A stretch of DNA of 37,055 nt from an uncultured Anaeroplasma sp. (GCA_934216145.1 CAKQBG010000014.1:1-37055), one strand, 5' to 3'; counted from the stretch's first letter, positions 1 through 9,568 are shown. Translations and numbers: made by a program. Notes: generated by a model not told the origin, from the sequence alone.

Positions 1-60
1 ATAGACCTACTATTTGAAACCGAGTTTGATATACAGCTTAACACCCCAAATGAAGGGTAG
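1..60 (+). CDS. Possible 3' end of a gene entering from the left (partial)
   Basis: Frame 1 is open from the window edge and reads IDLLFETEFDIQLNTPNEG before a TAG at 58-60. The composition looks like a protein C-terminus and it would converge on the minus-strand dehydrogenase gene. With only 19 residues visible the family cannot be named, and a chance open frame is possible. Positions 61-108 hold no further feature that I can see. Confidence 0.3.
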   Translation: MDLLFETEFDIQLNTPNEG

Positions 61-108
61 AATCCTAAATTCAGGTATTATAGCACGTATTTATAAATGT
101 TTCAAATA

Positions 109-864
109 TTATCTTGCAAGCCATCCACCATCAACAGCTAATGTAAAGCCATTAACATAATCTGAAGCCTTACTAGAAAGAAAAATAATTGCGCCAATTA
201 AATCATTAGGATTACCCCATCTACCAGCTGGAATTCTATCTAAAATAGCTTCATTTCTATTTTGATCATTTCTAATATCCTTTGTATTATTAGTCTCAAA
301 ATACCCTGGTGCGATCGCGTTAACATTAATACCTTTACTTGCCCATTCATTACATAAACTCTTAGTAATACCCATAATAGCGCTCTTTGATGCACAATAT
401 GACGCAACTCTATATCCACCTTGATAGCTTAGCATTGAGGCAATATTAATAATCTTTCCTCCATGATTATTTGATAAACAATTTTTTGCAAATTCCTGTG
501 ATAAAAAGAAAACTGTTTTCAAATTAACATTTAATACCTTATCCCAATCCTCTTCACTAACATCAATAGAATCATTTCTTAAAATCATTCCAGCATTATT
601 TACTAAAATATCAACACTACCAAAATGACTATAGGCCTTATCAATTATTTCTTTTACAGCATTAGTATTAGATAGATCAGCATTTATTTCTAAAAATTTA
701 CCATTCTTCTCCATAACTAGCCTTTTAGTTTCTTCATTACTTCTTCTTGATACACCAACAATATTACATCCAGATTCACTTAATCCAACACAAATAGCTT
801 GACCTAATCCGGTGTTGCTGCCAGTAACAATTGCAGTTTTACCGCTTAAATTAAATAGATCCAT
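109..864 (-). CDS. kduD: SDR-family 2-dehydro-3-deoxy-D-gluconate 5-dehydrogenase (KduD-like)
   Basis: This is a classical short-chain dehydrogenase of 251 residues, the usual KduD length. KduD interconverts 2,5-diketo-3-deoxygluconate and 2-keto-3-deoxygluconate with NAD(H) in the cytosolic breakdown of pectin or glycosaminoglycan uronates. The sequence shows the nucleotide-binding GSNTGLG motif (residues 15-21), NNAG (89-92), and the catalytic Ser143, Tyr156 and Lys160. It also has the KduD-like stretches IINIASMLS and ILDRIPAGRWG, and ends in VDGGWLAR. I chose the ATG at 864 because AAGGAG sits 8 nt upstream; the ATGs at 870 and 888 are too close to it or lie ahead of it. The start lies inside the end of the upstream LTA-synthase-like gene (14-bp overlap), so the two are probably translationally coupled. 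No other uronate gene is in the window. Gluconate 5-dehydrogenase is the main alternative. Confidence 0.85.
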   Translation of the reverse strand: MDLFNLSGKTAIVTGSNTGLGQAICVGLSESGCNIVGVSRRSNEETKRLVMEKNGKFLEINADLSNTNAVKEIIDKAYSHFGSVDILVNNAGMILRNDSIDVSEEDWDKVLNVNLKTVFFLSQEFAKNCLSNNHGGKIINIASMLSYQGGYRVASYCASKSAIMGITKSLCNEWASKGINVNAIAPGYFETNNTKDIRNDQNRNEAILDRIPAGRWGNPNDLIGAIIFLSSKASDYVNGFTLAVDGGWLAR

Positions 865-2830
865 CGTCATTCTCCTTAAAACCACCATTTTTATAAATTA
901 TATCAAAATAATAAACCTTTTGCATTAAAATTTCTAAGCTTTCTTCAAATTTTTCTTTATATTCATCAGTAGTATCATTATCAAACTTATATGCTCCCTG
1001 AGCGATAGCTGTTAAATCCTGAGATAAATAAATACCTAATTCATGAGAATAGAAAATATTATCAAAATCAGTTTTCATTCTAAATACAGAAATACCTGTA
1101 TAATGGTTAGGATTATATTCATATCCTAATATATCTAATAATGTAGGAACAATAATATATGGGCTTACAAACTTATCAATATTAATCTTTTGATTAGTAG
1201 CTAGCTTATTATTTTTTCTGTAAAATTCAGTAATTTTAGGATTAGATATCATAGTAATAATAGAATATTGCTTAGAATCATAAAAATCAGTAGTATTATA
1301 AACATATTCTTTTAAAGGTTCACAATTATTAGACTTATAATAAGCATCATGATCTCCATAAATAGCTATAATTGTATTATCATATTGATTAGTTTCCTTT
1401 AATCTATCAATAATTAATCCTAAAGCACAATCAAAATCCATCATTGCACATTGTAAATACTCAACTTGAGCTTGAATTTCTAATGAATCATCAGAACAAA
1501 TATTTTCCCAATCACCATTTTCTAAAGCCTGGGATAGCTTATCATAATATCCTAAATCAATAAATTTTTGATAATTAGAACCATTTCTTCCATATGGTCC
1601 ATGAGTTGAAAAAGTTGTAAAGAAGGTATAAAAAGGAGTCTTAGATTTTTCAGGTATCATCTTATCTTTAGTTAATTTAACAAACTCACTATCTAATGGA
1701 TATGAACCATTCCATTTATTTATATCATCTATAACCTCAGGATTTATTTCATTTGCGAAATAGCTTTTTTCAAAGCCAAGATTAGACATCTCGCTTCCTC
1801 TATTATAAAATGATTTATCATTATCATGGAAATATTGAGTAAAATAACCTTTTTTCTTTAAGACATTAACAATAGAATATTTATTCTCAAGACTACCGGA
1901 CATTATATTAGTAATGTTTGTACCACTACCAGTAATACCAATAAATTCAGAAACATTTGTTTTATTCTTTGAATAGCTATTAGTGAAGTTAAAACTATTA
2001 GAAGTAAGACTATATAAATTAGGTGTTAATGTCTTATTAACTAAAAATGAACAGCCTGTCTCAACCATAATAGTTATAACATTATATTCTGAAAATGATA
2101 CTGAAGCATTTGTAAATTCACTTGAATATGAACAATTATTATCAAATATTGAATCACTAGAAATATTAATTGGAGTAATTAAATAATTAATTTCTCCAAG
2201 CTCATAAGTAAAGCTTCCATATAATCTTAAGCATTGCTTCTTTTGAGTTTGAGATTGAAATGATATAATTTCTGAAGAATTCATATTTTGATATAAATCA
2301 CTATCATAATTATTTGATAATATGCTATCAAGTGCAATTCCTCTAGTAAATGCAAAAATAAACAATAATGTTATTGCGATTATTTGAGGTGAATTAATTA
2401 GATTTTTATTATCTTTTTTAGTGAATTTAAAGACTAAGAAAAATAATCCTACTATAGCTGAATAAATAATAATATACAAAATAATAACCATCCAAGGAAT
2501 ATAGCTCGTATTTACGACCCTCATTGCTGTGGTAAATAATAATATATAATTAATAGAGAATATATCATTAGATGAGATAAACAATAATAAGTTTATAAAT
2601 ATATAAATAGAATGAAGAATTATAATTATTATTGAATATATAAATGAAAATTTATTTGATTTAAAAAAATAAATTATAGAAGCTAATAATATATAAAATG
2701 AAAATTGAAATAAATAATTAGTATAAAATACTTGATTATATGCATATATAGATAAAAGGCAATCAAATGCGAATAATGAAAAAATAAAGATTAGTGATAT
2801 AAAAAATTTTCTTTTTAAATTATAGCTCAT
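851..2830 (-). CDS. LTA synthase family (sulfatase-fold) membrane phosphoglycerol transferase
   Basis: The N-terminal half (roughly residues 8-165) has about five hydrophobic membrane segments. It is followed by an extracellular alkaline-phosphatase-superfamily domain of the LtaS type. Visible active-site elements are Glu257 in VETG, the nucleophile Thr291 in KNKTNVSE (compare GKTADSE in LtaS), His410 in STHGPY and the metal-binding GDH at 492-494. Family members move glycerol-phosphate, or a related phospho-group, onto cell-surface glycolipids or glycans. The 659 residues fit the family. The sequence is divergent from canonical LtaS, so the substrate cannot be assigned. The start has AGAGG 9 nt upstream. 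The stop codon lies inside the downstream kduD-like gene. Confidence 0.8.
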   Translation of the reverse strand: MSYNLKRKFFISLIFIFSLFAFDCLLSIYAYNQVFYTNYLFQFSFYILLASIIYFFKSNKFSFIYSIIIIILHSIYIFINLLLFISSNDIFSINYILLFTTAMRVVNTSYIPWMVIILYIIIYSAIVGLFFLVFKFTKKDNKNLINSPQIIAITLLFIFAFTRGIALDSILSNNYDSDLYQNMNSSEIISFQSQTQKKQCLRLYGSFTYELGEINYLITPINISSDSIFDNNCSYSSEFTNASVSFSEYNVITIMVETGCSFLVNKTLTPNLYSLTSNSFNFTNSYSKNKTNVSEFIGITGSGTNITNIMSGSLENKYSIVNVLKKKGYFTQYFHDNDKSFYNRGSEMSNLGFEKSYFANEINPEVIDDINKWNGSYPLDSEFVKLTKDKMIPEKSKTPFYTFFTTFSTHGPYGRNGSNYQKFIDLGYYDKLSQALENGDWENICSDDSLEIQAQVEYLQCAMMDFDCALGLIIDRLKETNQYDNTIIAIYGDHDAYYKSNNCEPLKEYVYNTTDFYDSKQYSIITMISNPKITEFYRKNNKLATNQKINIDKFVSPYIIVPTLLDILGYEYNPNHYTGISVFRMKTDFDNIFYSHELGIYLSQDLTAIAQGAYKFDNDTTDEYKEKFEESLEILMQKVYYFDIIYKNGGFKENDDGSI

Positions 2831-2854
2831 TTTAATACCTCTTTTCGAATATAA

Positions 2855-2860
2855 ATTATA
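2855..2860 (-). promoter_or_regulatory. Probable -10 element for the LTA-synthase-like gene
   Basis: The minus strand reads TATAAT about 25 nt upstream of the gene start. A -35 element is poor (TTTGAT at 17-bp spacing), so the call rests mainly on the perfect -10 and its position. Confidence 0.4.
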
Positions 2861-2907
2861 TTACAAATTTAGACAAAATCAAATAAAAAGCTTCTAAAAA
2901 AAATAAA

Positions 2908-2946
2908 GAGCTATAATAAACTCCTTTATTGGAATTTATATAGCTC
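2908..2946 (-). terminator. Intrinsic terminator after the CotD-like gene
   Basis: On the minus strand an imperfect long hairpin (GAGCTATATAAATTCC pairing with GGAGTTTATTATAGCTC around an AATAAA loop) is followed by TTTATTTTTTTT. The stem begins at the stop codon of the gene. Confidence 0.75.
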
Positions 2947-3266
2947 TATCTATAGCCATTAAATGGTGTAAAGCCTGGATTTGTTGAAACATTACCAGTA
3001 TAGTTAGAATTTAAATCATTAAAAGGCTGATTATTATAATTAAAGCCATAAGGATAATACATAGGTGTACCTTCTACATACTCATTAGTAACAACTGTTT
3101 CAAATGATTCAGTAAATACTGGAATATTTACATGTCTTTTAATACAATTGTTAACATGAGTTGTATGATAATTAGTGTAATGAGGAATCATTTCAACATT
3201 ACATGTTTGAACAACTTGATTATAGGCTGGCATTTGTTGAGAACAGCCACAAGTATTATTATTCAT
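2946..3266 (-). CDS. Small Cys/Asn/Tyr-rich protein resembling spore coat protein CotD
   Basis: The 106-residue protein has no signal peptide or membrane segment. It starts with a Cys-rich segment (MNNNTCGCSQQ), followed by the stretch IPHYTNYHTTHVNN and a region rich in Asn, Tyr, Pro and Gly. The PHxTNxHTTHVN pattern recalls Bacillus CotD, an inner spore-coat protein (for example HPQHTTNVNH). The match is short, so the assignment is tentative. A good ribosome binding site (AAGGAGGG) precedes the ATG. The gene is monocistronic, with terminators on both sides. Other sporulation genes are not visible here. If the host does not sporulate it may be an unrelated low-complexity protein. Confidence 0.5.
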   Translation of the reverse strand: MNNNTCGCSQQMPAYNQVVQTCNVEMIPHYTNYHTTHVNNCIKRHVNIPVFTESFETVVTNEYVEGTPMYYPYGFNYNNQPFNDLNSNYTGNVSTNPGFTPFNGYR

Positions 3267-3325
3267 CTTCTCCCTCCTTCAGTATAATATATGAGGGGAG
3301 TTGAAAAGAAAATGGGCTAAAAAAA

Positions 3326-3348
3326 TCCTCTTGAATTTATCAAGAGGA
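3326..3348 (-). terminator. Intrinsic terminator after the Bax-inhibitor-1-like gene
   Basis: The minus strand reads TCCTCTTGA, a 5-nt loop, TCAAGAGGA and then seven Ts. The 9-bp stem is perfect. Confidence 0.9.
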
Positions 3349-3355
3349 AATTTTA

Positions 3356-4090
3356 TTAATCTTTACGACTTCCAGAAATTAAAATAATAAGTCTAAGAAT
3401 TTCTAAATAAATATAAATTAAACTAACTGTCATTCCTAAAGCTACACACCACTCAGAATTTTTACTGCAGCCTGCTTCAACCATTGCTGAAGCCTCCATG
3501 AAATTTAATATTAAAGCTATAACGCCATAGAATAATAGGAAAGCTTCAATGGCAATTAATACACCAAGATTTTGAATTGGCATAAAAATATTGAAAATTG
3601 AAGTGAATAATACTAAAGCTAAAGCACTAAAGCAAATAGCTAATGCAAATTTTCTAAAGCCATTTGAATTTTTAATAATTCCCATAGAAAATAAGGCTAA
3701 AACAATAAAATAAATGATTAAAGTTGAGAATACAGCTATAACAGAAGTACCAGGCAAAAATTCTTCAACAATTCTTGAAAGAGTACCGATAAATAAGCCT
3801 TCACATACTGCATAAATACAGCCACAATATTTAGAGGCCCTTTCAGACATTCTACCAATCATAACTGTAATAAAGCCTACTACAGAAGATACACATAAAG
3901 CAACATATAAGCCATATGGATTAGATTCTAATATTGTTGGTAAGAATATTGCTGTTAAAACTGCTACTACTACAGCTATACCTAATAAAATAAATGTTTT
4001 AATTGAAACTCCCTTAATGGAAGCTTTGTTAACATCATCATAATACTTTTCTCCAGATGCTACTGTAGAAAATAATGGACTTGGTTTCAT
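3356..4090 (-). CDS. Bax inhibitor-1/YccA family membrane protein
   Basis: This 244-residue protein is almost entirely hydrophobic, with about seven membrane segments, the form of the Bax1-I (TMBIM/YccA) family. It opens with the characteristic NPLF-like start (KPSPLFSTVASGEKYY), and the first helix begins near residue 28. The segment GVLIAIEAFLLFYGVIALILNFMEAS in the last third, with an acidic residue in a helix, is typical of the family. YccA-type proteins modulate FtsH proteolysis and related proteins are proton-dependent calcium leak channels; which role applies here is unknown. AGGAGATGA lies 5 nt before the start. The gene has its own promoter and terminator. Confidence 0.85.
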   Translation of the reverse strand: MKPSPLFSTVASGEKYYDDVNKASIKGVSIKTFILLGIAVVVAVLTAIFLPTILESNPYGLYVALCVSSVVGFITVMIGRMSERASKYCGCIYAVCEGLFIGTLSRIVEEFLPGTSVIAVFSTLIIYFIVLALFSMGIIKNSNGFRKFALAICFSALALVLFTSIFNIFMPIQNLGVLIAIEAFLLFYGVIALILNFMEASAMVEAGCSKNSEWCVALGMTVSLIYIYLEILRLIILISGSRKD

Positions 4091-4122
4091 CTAAGTCATC
4101 TCCTATTCCTTAATATATTATT

Positions 4123-4128
4123 ATTATA
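4123..4128 (-). promoter_or_regulatory. Extended -10 promoter for the Bax-inhibitor-1-like gene
   Basis: The minus strand reads TGG-TATAAT about 33 nt upstream of the start codon. The -35 region is weak, which is common for TGn extended -10 promoters. Confidence 0.55.
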
Positions 4129-4182
4129 CCATATTATAATAAATAAGTGGTAATTTTTATTTTTTCCCATAAATTCACATTT

Positions 4183-7100
4183 TTAAAAATCTAGGGCAAA
4201 TAATCCTTCTTCCTTTACAGGATCCTTTTCAGGTAGATTTCCAAAAGAATGCATAATATCAAATTCCTCATATTGAGTTTGATTTAGACGAGTTCTAGTA
4301 ACAACATCTTCCTTAGATGTAAATGCCTTTTCATCTCTTTTTGTAACTATATCAACTGCTACACTTTCTCCTAAGCCATCAAGTGCGGTAAATGGCATAC
4401 GTAAATTACCATCCTCTACCTCAAAAATAGTTGCGCTTGATTTTTCTATTGAAATAGGTAAGAACTTAATTCCTCTTAATGTCATTTCTAGTGCTACCTG
4501 TAATGCTGTAACTAAATCCTCATCCTTAGCTGTTGCGCCCTTCTTATTCTGAAGCTCAGAAATCATAGCCTTAATAGCTACAGGGCCACCTAAGAATGAC
4601 TGAACATGATAAGCCTTAGCACGTTTAGAAAACCAAGCACTATAGAATAATGCAGGTGAATGAACCTTAAACCAGGCAATACGAAGTGACATCATACAAT
4701 ATGCAGTAGCGTGAGCCTTAGGGAACATGTATTCTATTTTGTCGCAGCTCCAAATATACCATTCAGGAACCTTCATCTCACGCATATAAGCTTGGAAATC
4801 AATCCAACCTTGAGGATCTTTTACCTTTTTATTCTTACGAACAAATTCCATAATCTTAAATGATTTTAAAGGGTCTAATCCCATACGCATTAAATCAACC
4901 ATAATATCATCACGACAACCAATGATATCCTTAAATTCAATTTTACCGAATTCAGTTCTACCATTTACAAGCTCCTGAGCATTTGTATTCCATACATTTG
5001 TACCATGAGATAATCCTGAAATCTTTACTAGCTGAGCGAATGTTTTAGGTAATGTTTCAACTAGCATCTTTTGAACAAAGTTTGTACCTAATTCAGGTAC
5101 AGCATAAGAAGCAACACTACTACCTAATGCCTCTGGGGAAACACCAATAACAGATGGATCATAGAATAAACGATATAGATTCTTATCATCAATTGGAATA
5201 TCCTGAGGATTAGAGAATGGAAAATCACTTTGATGTAAATGAACATAATCCATAAAATATTTAATTAATGTTGGATCATCGTGTCCAAGTATATCAAACT
5301 TTAATAGGTTAGCCTCAAATGAGTGATAATCAAAGTGAGTTGTTCTCCAGTTATTTTCAATATTATCGGCTGGATACTGAACAGGGGTAACATCATAAAT
5401 ATCAACATAATGTGGTACTACAACAATTCCACCAGGATGCTGCCCTGTTGATCTTTTAACACCAACTAAATATGTAGCAAGTCTATCCATTTCACAATTT
5501 CTTAAATAAATACCCTTACGCTCACAATAGCCCTTAACATATCCAAAGGCATTCTTTTCGGCAATTGTACCAACTGTACCAGCTCTAAATGCATTTTCAG
5601 GACCAAATACTGTTCTAACATATTCATGAGCCTGAGCTTGATATTCACCTGAGAAGTTTAAATCAATATCAGGTGTCTTATCACCGTTAAATCCTAAGAA
5701 GGTTTCAAATGGAATATCATGTCCATCCTTAGCAAGTGGTTCACCACATACAGGACACAAATGATCTGGAAGGTCATAGCCTGAATCTACACTTCTTAAA
5801 ATTGGTTGTAGATCCTTTTCAATATCACGTAATCCATACTTTTCAATTTCATCATCACGCATTTTAAATGTATGAAATTTACATTTCTTACAACGATAAT
5901 GTGGAGCAAGCGGATTAATCTCTGAAATATTCATCATAGTCGCAACTAATGATGAACCAACAGAACCACGTGATCCAACTAGATAACCATCACTTAATGA
6001 TTTCGCTACCATTAAATGACAAATATAATAAATAGATGCATATCCATTTGAAATAATACAATTAAGTTCATGATCTAGTCTATTAGTAACAATAGGATGA
6101 GCATTTTCTCCATATAATTTAACCTTAGTATCATTAACAATTCTTCTTGTTTCTTCCTCAATAGATGGAATATGAAGAAAGTTATCCTTAAATTCATCAT
6201 CTCTTGGAGCGTACATATCATCCTTTCCAGTCTTAAAGGCAGGGAATGATTCAATTGAATCAGCAATTAAATTAGTATTTGTAACAACTATTTCATATGC
6301 TAAATCCTTATCAATAAAGTTAAATTCATCAAGCATTTCATTAGTAGTTCTTAAATGCATATCAGGAGCCTCACTATATCTTTCAAGTGGGTGAGTACCC
6401 CCACCAATTTGAGGTGAAGCAATTAAAATATCACGATACTTCTTTAAATTGGGTCTAGTATAATGACAATCTGATGTCGCAACAACCATTTTACCTAATT
6501 TTTTAGCAGTATTAATAATTTTAATTATTATTTCCTTAACTCTTTCTTCACCATCTGGCATATCATTAAATAGCTGTCTATAAGCTGTAGGAGGCTGAAC
6601 CTCGATGTAATCATAATACATTATCTCCTCCTCAAGCTCCTCTTGGCTTCTATTTAACGCAAGCTCAAAGACATTACCATTAACACAGCCACTACCAATT
6701 AAAATACCATCTCTATATTTTTCAATTACAGACTTTAAAGCACGAGCGTTTCCACTATAAAAATGATTAGTTAATGAATCTGAAACAATCTTAAATAGAT
6801 TCTTATAGCCAACAGGATTCTTAGCTAGCATAGTAATATGAGGTGGAATTAAATAACGATAATGAATATTTGGATCAATTAATGAGTTAATATCTTTATA
6901 ATTAGTAATACCTCTACTATATAAATCATTTAACATGCTAATAAAACATAAGGCAGTAACTCTAGTATCATCAATCGCACGGTGATGATGTTCCTGCTTA
7001 ACCTTAAAATATTTAGATAAAGACTTCAAATTAAATGTTTTAACTTGATCGTAATACCCTGCTCTAAACAAATTCAATGTATCAATTACAGGATAATCAT

Positions 7101-8661
7101 AAGCTTGAATACCAAGCTTCTTCATATCCTTATAAATCATACCAACATCGAATTTTGCATTATGGGCAACTAAAATACAGCCCTCACAAAATTCTAAGAA
7201 TTTAGGCATAATTTCCTCAATAGGGGATGCATCCATTACCATCTCATCAGTAATAGAAGTTAAGTTTGTAATCTTTTCAGGAATAGGCTTTTTAGGATTA
7301 ACAAAGGTTTCATAAGTAGAAACAATTCCACCTCTAAATACCTTTACAGCCGCAATTTCAATAATATCATCATATGTTTGAGATAAACCTGTAGTTTCAA
7401 TATCGAATACTACATAGCTTGCTTCCTTTAAAGGAATATCCTTTTCATTAAAAGTAATAAAATACTTACTATCATCAATATACGCAAGCTCAGTACCATA
7501 AATAGGCTTAAAATCAGGATATTTAGGTAACGCATGAGCTATTTCAGGAACATCATGCATACCATTATGATCAGTAAAAGCCATAGTCTTCCAGCCCCAC
7601 TTAGTAACAAGTTTCATATAATCTGAGCCTTCACTTAAGCCATCAAGAGTTGACATTTTAGTATGGCAATGTAATTCTACTCTCTTTACAGGAGCGTCAT
7701 CCATTACCTCCTCATCCTTCTTCATACCAATCATCTCAATATTTTGAGCTGTTAAAACAACATCTTTAGCAAAATTATCATATTCAGCAGAACCAGTAAT
7801 CCTTAAAATAGTACCATTCTTAACATCATTTAAATAAAGCTTCTTTTCCTCTTCATTAATAACCCATCTTTTAACTAATATAGAATCAGTTTCATCAGTA
7901 ACCTTCATAGTTACAAGCATACTCTTCTTATTAGGAAATGTCTTAGTCTCAATTCCAAAAACATAAGCCTCAATTAAAAATACTGCAGGTCCATTAGTAT
8001 GCTGATAAGCCTGAATCTCCTCATAGGTAGTAGGTATAACCTTAATGTGAGAAACAGTTTTAATAACCTCTCTACCATAGCTTTTCTTCTGCTCCTGAAT
8101 CTTTTTATTAAAATTCATTGCAGCCTTAGCCTCTTCATTTTGCTTATTTAACTGAAGCTGAATTTGATCATCTAATGCTTGAATTTCAGCCTCAACTGAT
8201 TTATTAGGATCTTTCTTAACATAAACATTAATATCTAAACCATATTTTGCAAATTCGTTCTTTACAGGCAAGCACAAATTCTCAACACCTAACGCATCAT
8301 AAGCAATTAAGAAGGTAACAGAATTACCCTCAATAATACAATCATCAATACTTAAAACCTTAAATCTAGCTGAAGCATTAGTTAAAGCTTTAATAATCTC
8401 TGATAAATATTCCTTTAATTCCTCATTAGATAATTCTTCATTTTCATATCCAATATTAATATTAATTTCAAGCTTTAAATCCTTTAAAAGCTCTAAGCTC
8501 TTCTCCCTTAAACTATTATAGCATTTAAATGATAAAGCCTTTTTTAAAACGAAGGATATATCTAATTTCTTACTAATCTTTTTCAAAACTACCTCATCGA
8601 TTTTAATATCATTATCTAAAGGTAAAATATTACTATTCTTTATTTCCTCAATTAATTTCAT
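4183..8661 (-). CDS. polC: DNA polymerase III alpha subunit, PolC type
   Basis: This is the replicative leading-strand polymerase of low-GC Gram-positives, 1492 residues (B. subtilis PolC has 1437). Domain order is an N-terminal region with a charged helix (about 150-195), an OB-fold region (about 225-315), and a PHP domain starting at VELHCHTKMSTLDG (328-341). The PHP domain is interrupted by a DEDD 3'-5' exonuclease beginning with VVFDIETTGLS (417-427; Asp420, Glu422). The polymerase core follows. A zinc-finger pair CKKC (about 925) and CPVC (about 970) is present, with the catalytic aspartates in TPDIDLNFSGEYQ near residue 997. It ends in FALDF. The ribosome binding site is weak (GGATGAG), with a 9-bp gap to the upstream membrane-protein gene, so the two probably share a transcript. 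I see no hairpin terminator at the 3' end. Confidence 0.97.
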   Translation of the reverse strand: MKLIEEIKNSNILPLDNDIKIDEVVLKKISKKLDISFVLKKALSFKCYNSLREKSLELLKDLKLEININIGYENEELSNEELKEYLSEIIKALTNASARFKVLSIDDCIIEGNSVTFLIAYDALGVENLCLPVKNEFAKYGLDINVYVKKDPNKSVEAEIQALDDQIQLQLNKQNEEAKAAMNFNKKIQEQKKSYGREVIKTVSHIKVIPTTYEEIQAYQHTNGPAVFLIEAYVFGIETKTFPNKKSMLVTMKVTDETDSILVKRWVINEEEKKLYLNDVKNGTILRITGSAEYDNFAKDVVLTAQNIEMIGMKKDEEVMDDAPVKRVELHCHTKMSTLDGLSEGSDYMKLVTKWGWKTMAFTDHNGMHDVPEIAHALPKYPDFKPIYGTELAYIDDSKYFITFNEKDIPLKEASYVVFDIETTGLSQTYDDIIEIAAVKVFRGGIVSTYETFVNPKKPIPEKITNLTSITDEMVMDASPIEEIMPKFLEFCEGCILVAHNAKFDVGMIYKDMKKLGIQAYDYPVIDTLNLFRAGYYDQVKTFNLKSLSKYFKVKQEHHHRAIDDTRVTALCFISMLNDLYSRGITNYKDINSLIDPNIHYRYLIPPHITMLAKNPVGYKNLFKIVSDSLTNHFYSGNARALKSVIEKYRDGILIGSGCVNGNVFELALNRSQEELEEEIMYYDYIEVQPPTAYRQLFNDMPDGEERVKEIIIKIINTAKKLGKMVVATSDCHYTRPNLKKYRDILIASPQIGGGTHPLERYSEAPDMHLRTTNEMLDEFNFIDKDLAYEIVVTNTNLIADSIESFPAFKTGKDDMYAPRDDEFKDNFLHIPSIEEETRRIVNDTKVKLYGENAHPIVTNRLDHELNCIISNGYASIYYICHLMVAKSLSDGYLVGSRGSVGSSLVATMMNISEINPLAPHYRCKKCKFHTFKMRDDEIEKYGLRDIEKDLQPILRSVDSGYDLPDHLCPVCGEPLAKDGHDIPFETFLGFNGDKTPDIDLNFSGEYQAQAHEYVRTVFGPENAFRAGTVGTIAEKNAFGYVKGYCERKGIYLRNCEMDRLATYLVGVKRSTGQHPGGIVVVPHYVDIYDVTPVQYPADNIENNWRTTHFDYHSFEANLLKFDILGHDDPTLIKYFMDYVHLHQSDFPFSNPQDIPIDDKNLYRLFYDPSVIGVSPEALGSSVASYAVPELGTNFVQKMLVETLPKTFAQLVKISGLSHGTNVWNTNAQELVNGRTEFGKIEFKDIIGCRDDIMVDLMRMGLDPLKSFKIMEFVRKNKKVKDPQGWIDFQAYMREMKVPEWYIWSCDKIEYMFPKAHATAYCMMSLRIAWFKVHSPALFYSAWFSKRAKAYHVQSFLGGPVAIKAMISELQNKKGATAKDEDLVTALQVALEMTLRGIKFLPISIEKSSATIFEVEDGNLRMPFTALDGLGESVAVDIVTKRDEKAFTSKEDVVTRTRLNQTQYEEFDIMHSFGNLPEKDPVKEEGLFALDF

Positions 8662-8670
8662 AACTCATCC

Positions 8671-9441
8671 CTATTTTTTAATGCGAATAATATGACTAAA
8701 CGCAATCTTTGAATATATAAAAGGTAAAATAAAGGCTACATATTGTAACCATGAAAGATTATATAAAAAAGCAAAACACATAACTACATAAAAGCTAGGT
8801 AATGTATATAAAACTAGCTTAACTCTAACATTCATCCTAATATCTGGATTAGCAAAATAAGAAAATAATAATCCTAATAAAAATATAACTACTGAATAAG
8901 CACAAATCATTCCAAAATTAGAAGCGATATTATTAATTCTTAAGACGGAATTAAATGAATCTAATGATGAATAAATTAAATCCGAAAAATCAGCTCTATC
9001 AGCTATAGCGCCATTAATAACAGATTCAACATTAAAGCTTCCATTAAAGTTTTCGTAATTATATCCACCTAAAAAGCTACGTCCATAATAAACATTAACT
9101 GAATTCTCTTTAAAATCAAATAATAAACCATTATTAAACTCCAAATCAGAGCTTAAAAAGCCAACAGCAATATTATCTGTAACAGCCTTAGAGCTTTTAC
9201 CACTTAGCTTATGATTAGAAAGCTCTACATTAAATTCAGTATCGCTATTAATTAATACAGCAATAACTTTATTAGAAATACTCCTATCAAAAAAATCAGA
9301 GTTACATGTTATAACAACAATAATGCCCATTAATACTAGTAAAAAGCCTAAAGCTACAACAATTGGCTTCCATACTTTATCCTTAAAGCCTAAAACAATT
9401 CTAGAAGGATGGACAATACAATCAATTATTCTATGAAACAT
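8671..9441 (-). CDS. Membrane protein of unknown function upstream of polC
   Basis: The 256-residue protein has one membrane segment near the N-terminus (about 28-50) and about three more in the last third (from about 180), separated by a roughly 125-residue Asn/Ser-rich, probably external domain. The layout, with a soluble-looking insert between the first helix and a C-terminal helical bundle, recalls DUF1189-type membrane proteins, but I cannot confirm that. The ATG at 9441 was chosen because AGGAAGTG lies upstream of it at a normal distance; an earlier in-frame ATG at 9459 would place this site inside the coding region. Its promoter faces the radical SAM gene, and polC follows after 9 bp. 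Confidence 0.75.
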   Translation of the reverse strand: MFHRIIDCIVHPSRIVLGFKDKVWKPIVVALGFLLVLMGIIVVITCNSDFFDRSISNKVIAVLINSDTEFNVELSNHKLSGKSSKAVTDNIAVGFLSSDLEFNNGLLFDFKENSVNVYYGRSFLGGYNYENFNGSFNVESVINGAIADRADFSDLIYSSLDSFNSVLRINNIASNFGMICAYSVVIFLLGLLFSYFANPDIRMNVRVKLVLYTLPSFYVVMCFAFLYNLSWLQYVAFILPFIYSKIAFSHIIRIKK

Positions 9442-9473
9442 AAAATCACTTCCTAACAAAACATTTCTAAACT

Positions 9474-9479
9474 ATTATA
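9474..9479 (-). promoter_or_regulatory. Extended -10 promoter for the membrane protein-polC operon
   Basis: The minus strand reads TTGA-TATAAT, a TGn extended -10, 33 nt upstream of the start codon. No good -35 is visible. It is back to back with the radical SAM promoter. Confidence 0.55.
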
Positions 9480-9540
9480 TCAAAAAATAAAATAATTTCC
9501 TAGTACATTTAAAATTTTACAAAATTAAACATAATGTAAA

Positions 9541-9568
9541 TTGCAATATAAAAATTATATTGTATAAT
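9541..9568 (+). promoter_or_regulatory. SigA-type promoter of the radical SAM gene
   Basis: TTGCAA (9541-9546) and TATAAT (9563-9568) are separated by 16 bp, with transcription expected to start just before the GGAGG at 9579. Confidence 0.75.

Noticed and set aside
1983..2186. Plus-strand frame of 67 codons inside the LTA-synthase-like gene, and similar ones in polC, the membrane protein and the giant protein genes
   Set aside because: They are shadows of strongly supported genes, without ribosome binding sites or recognisable domains.
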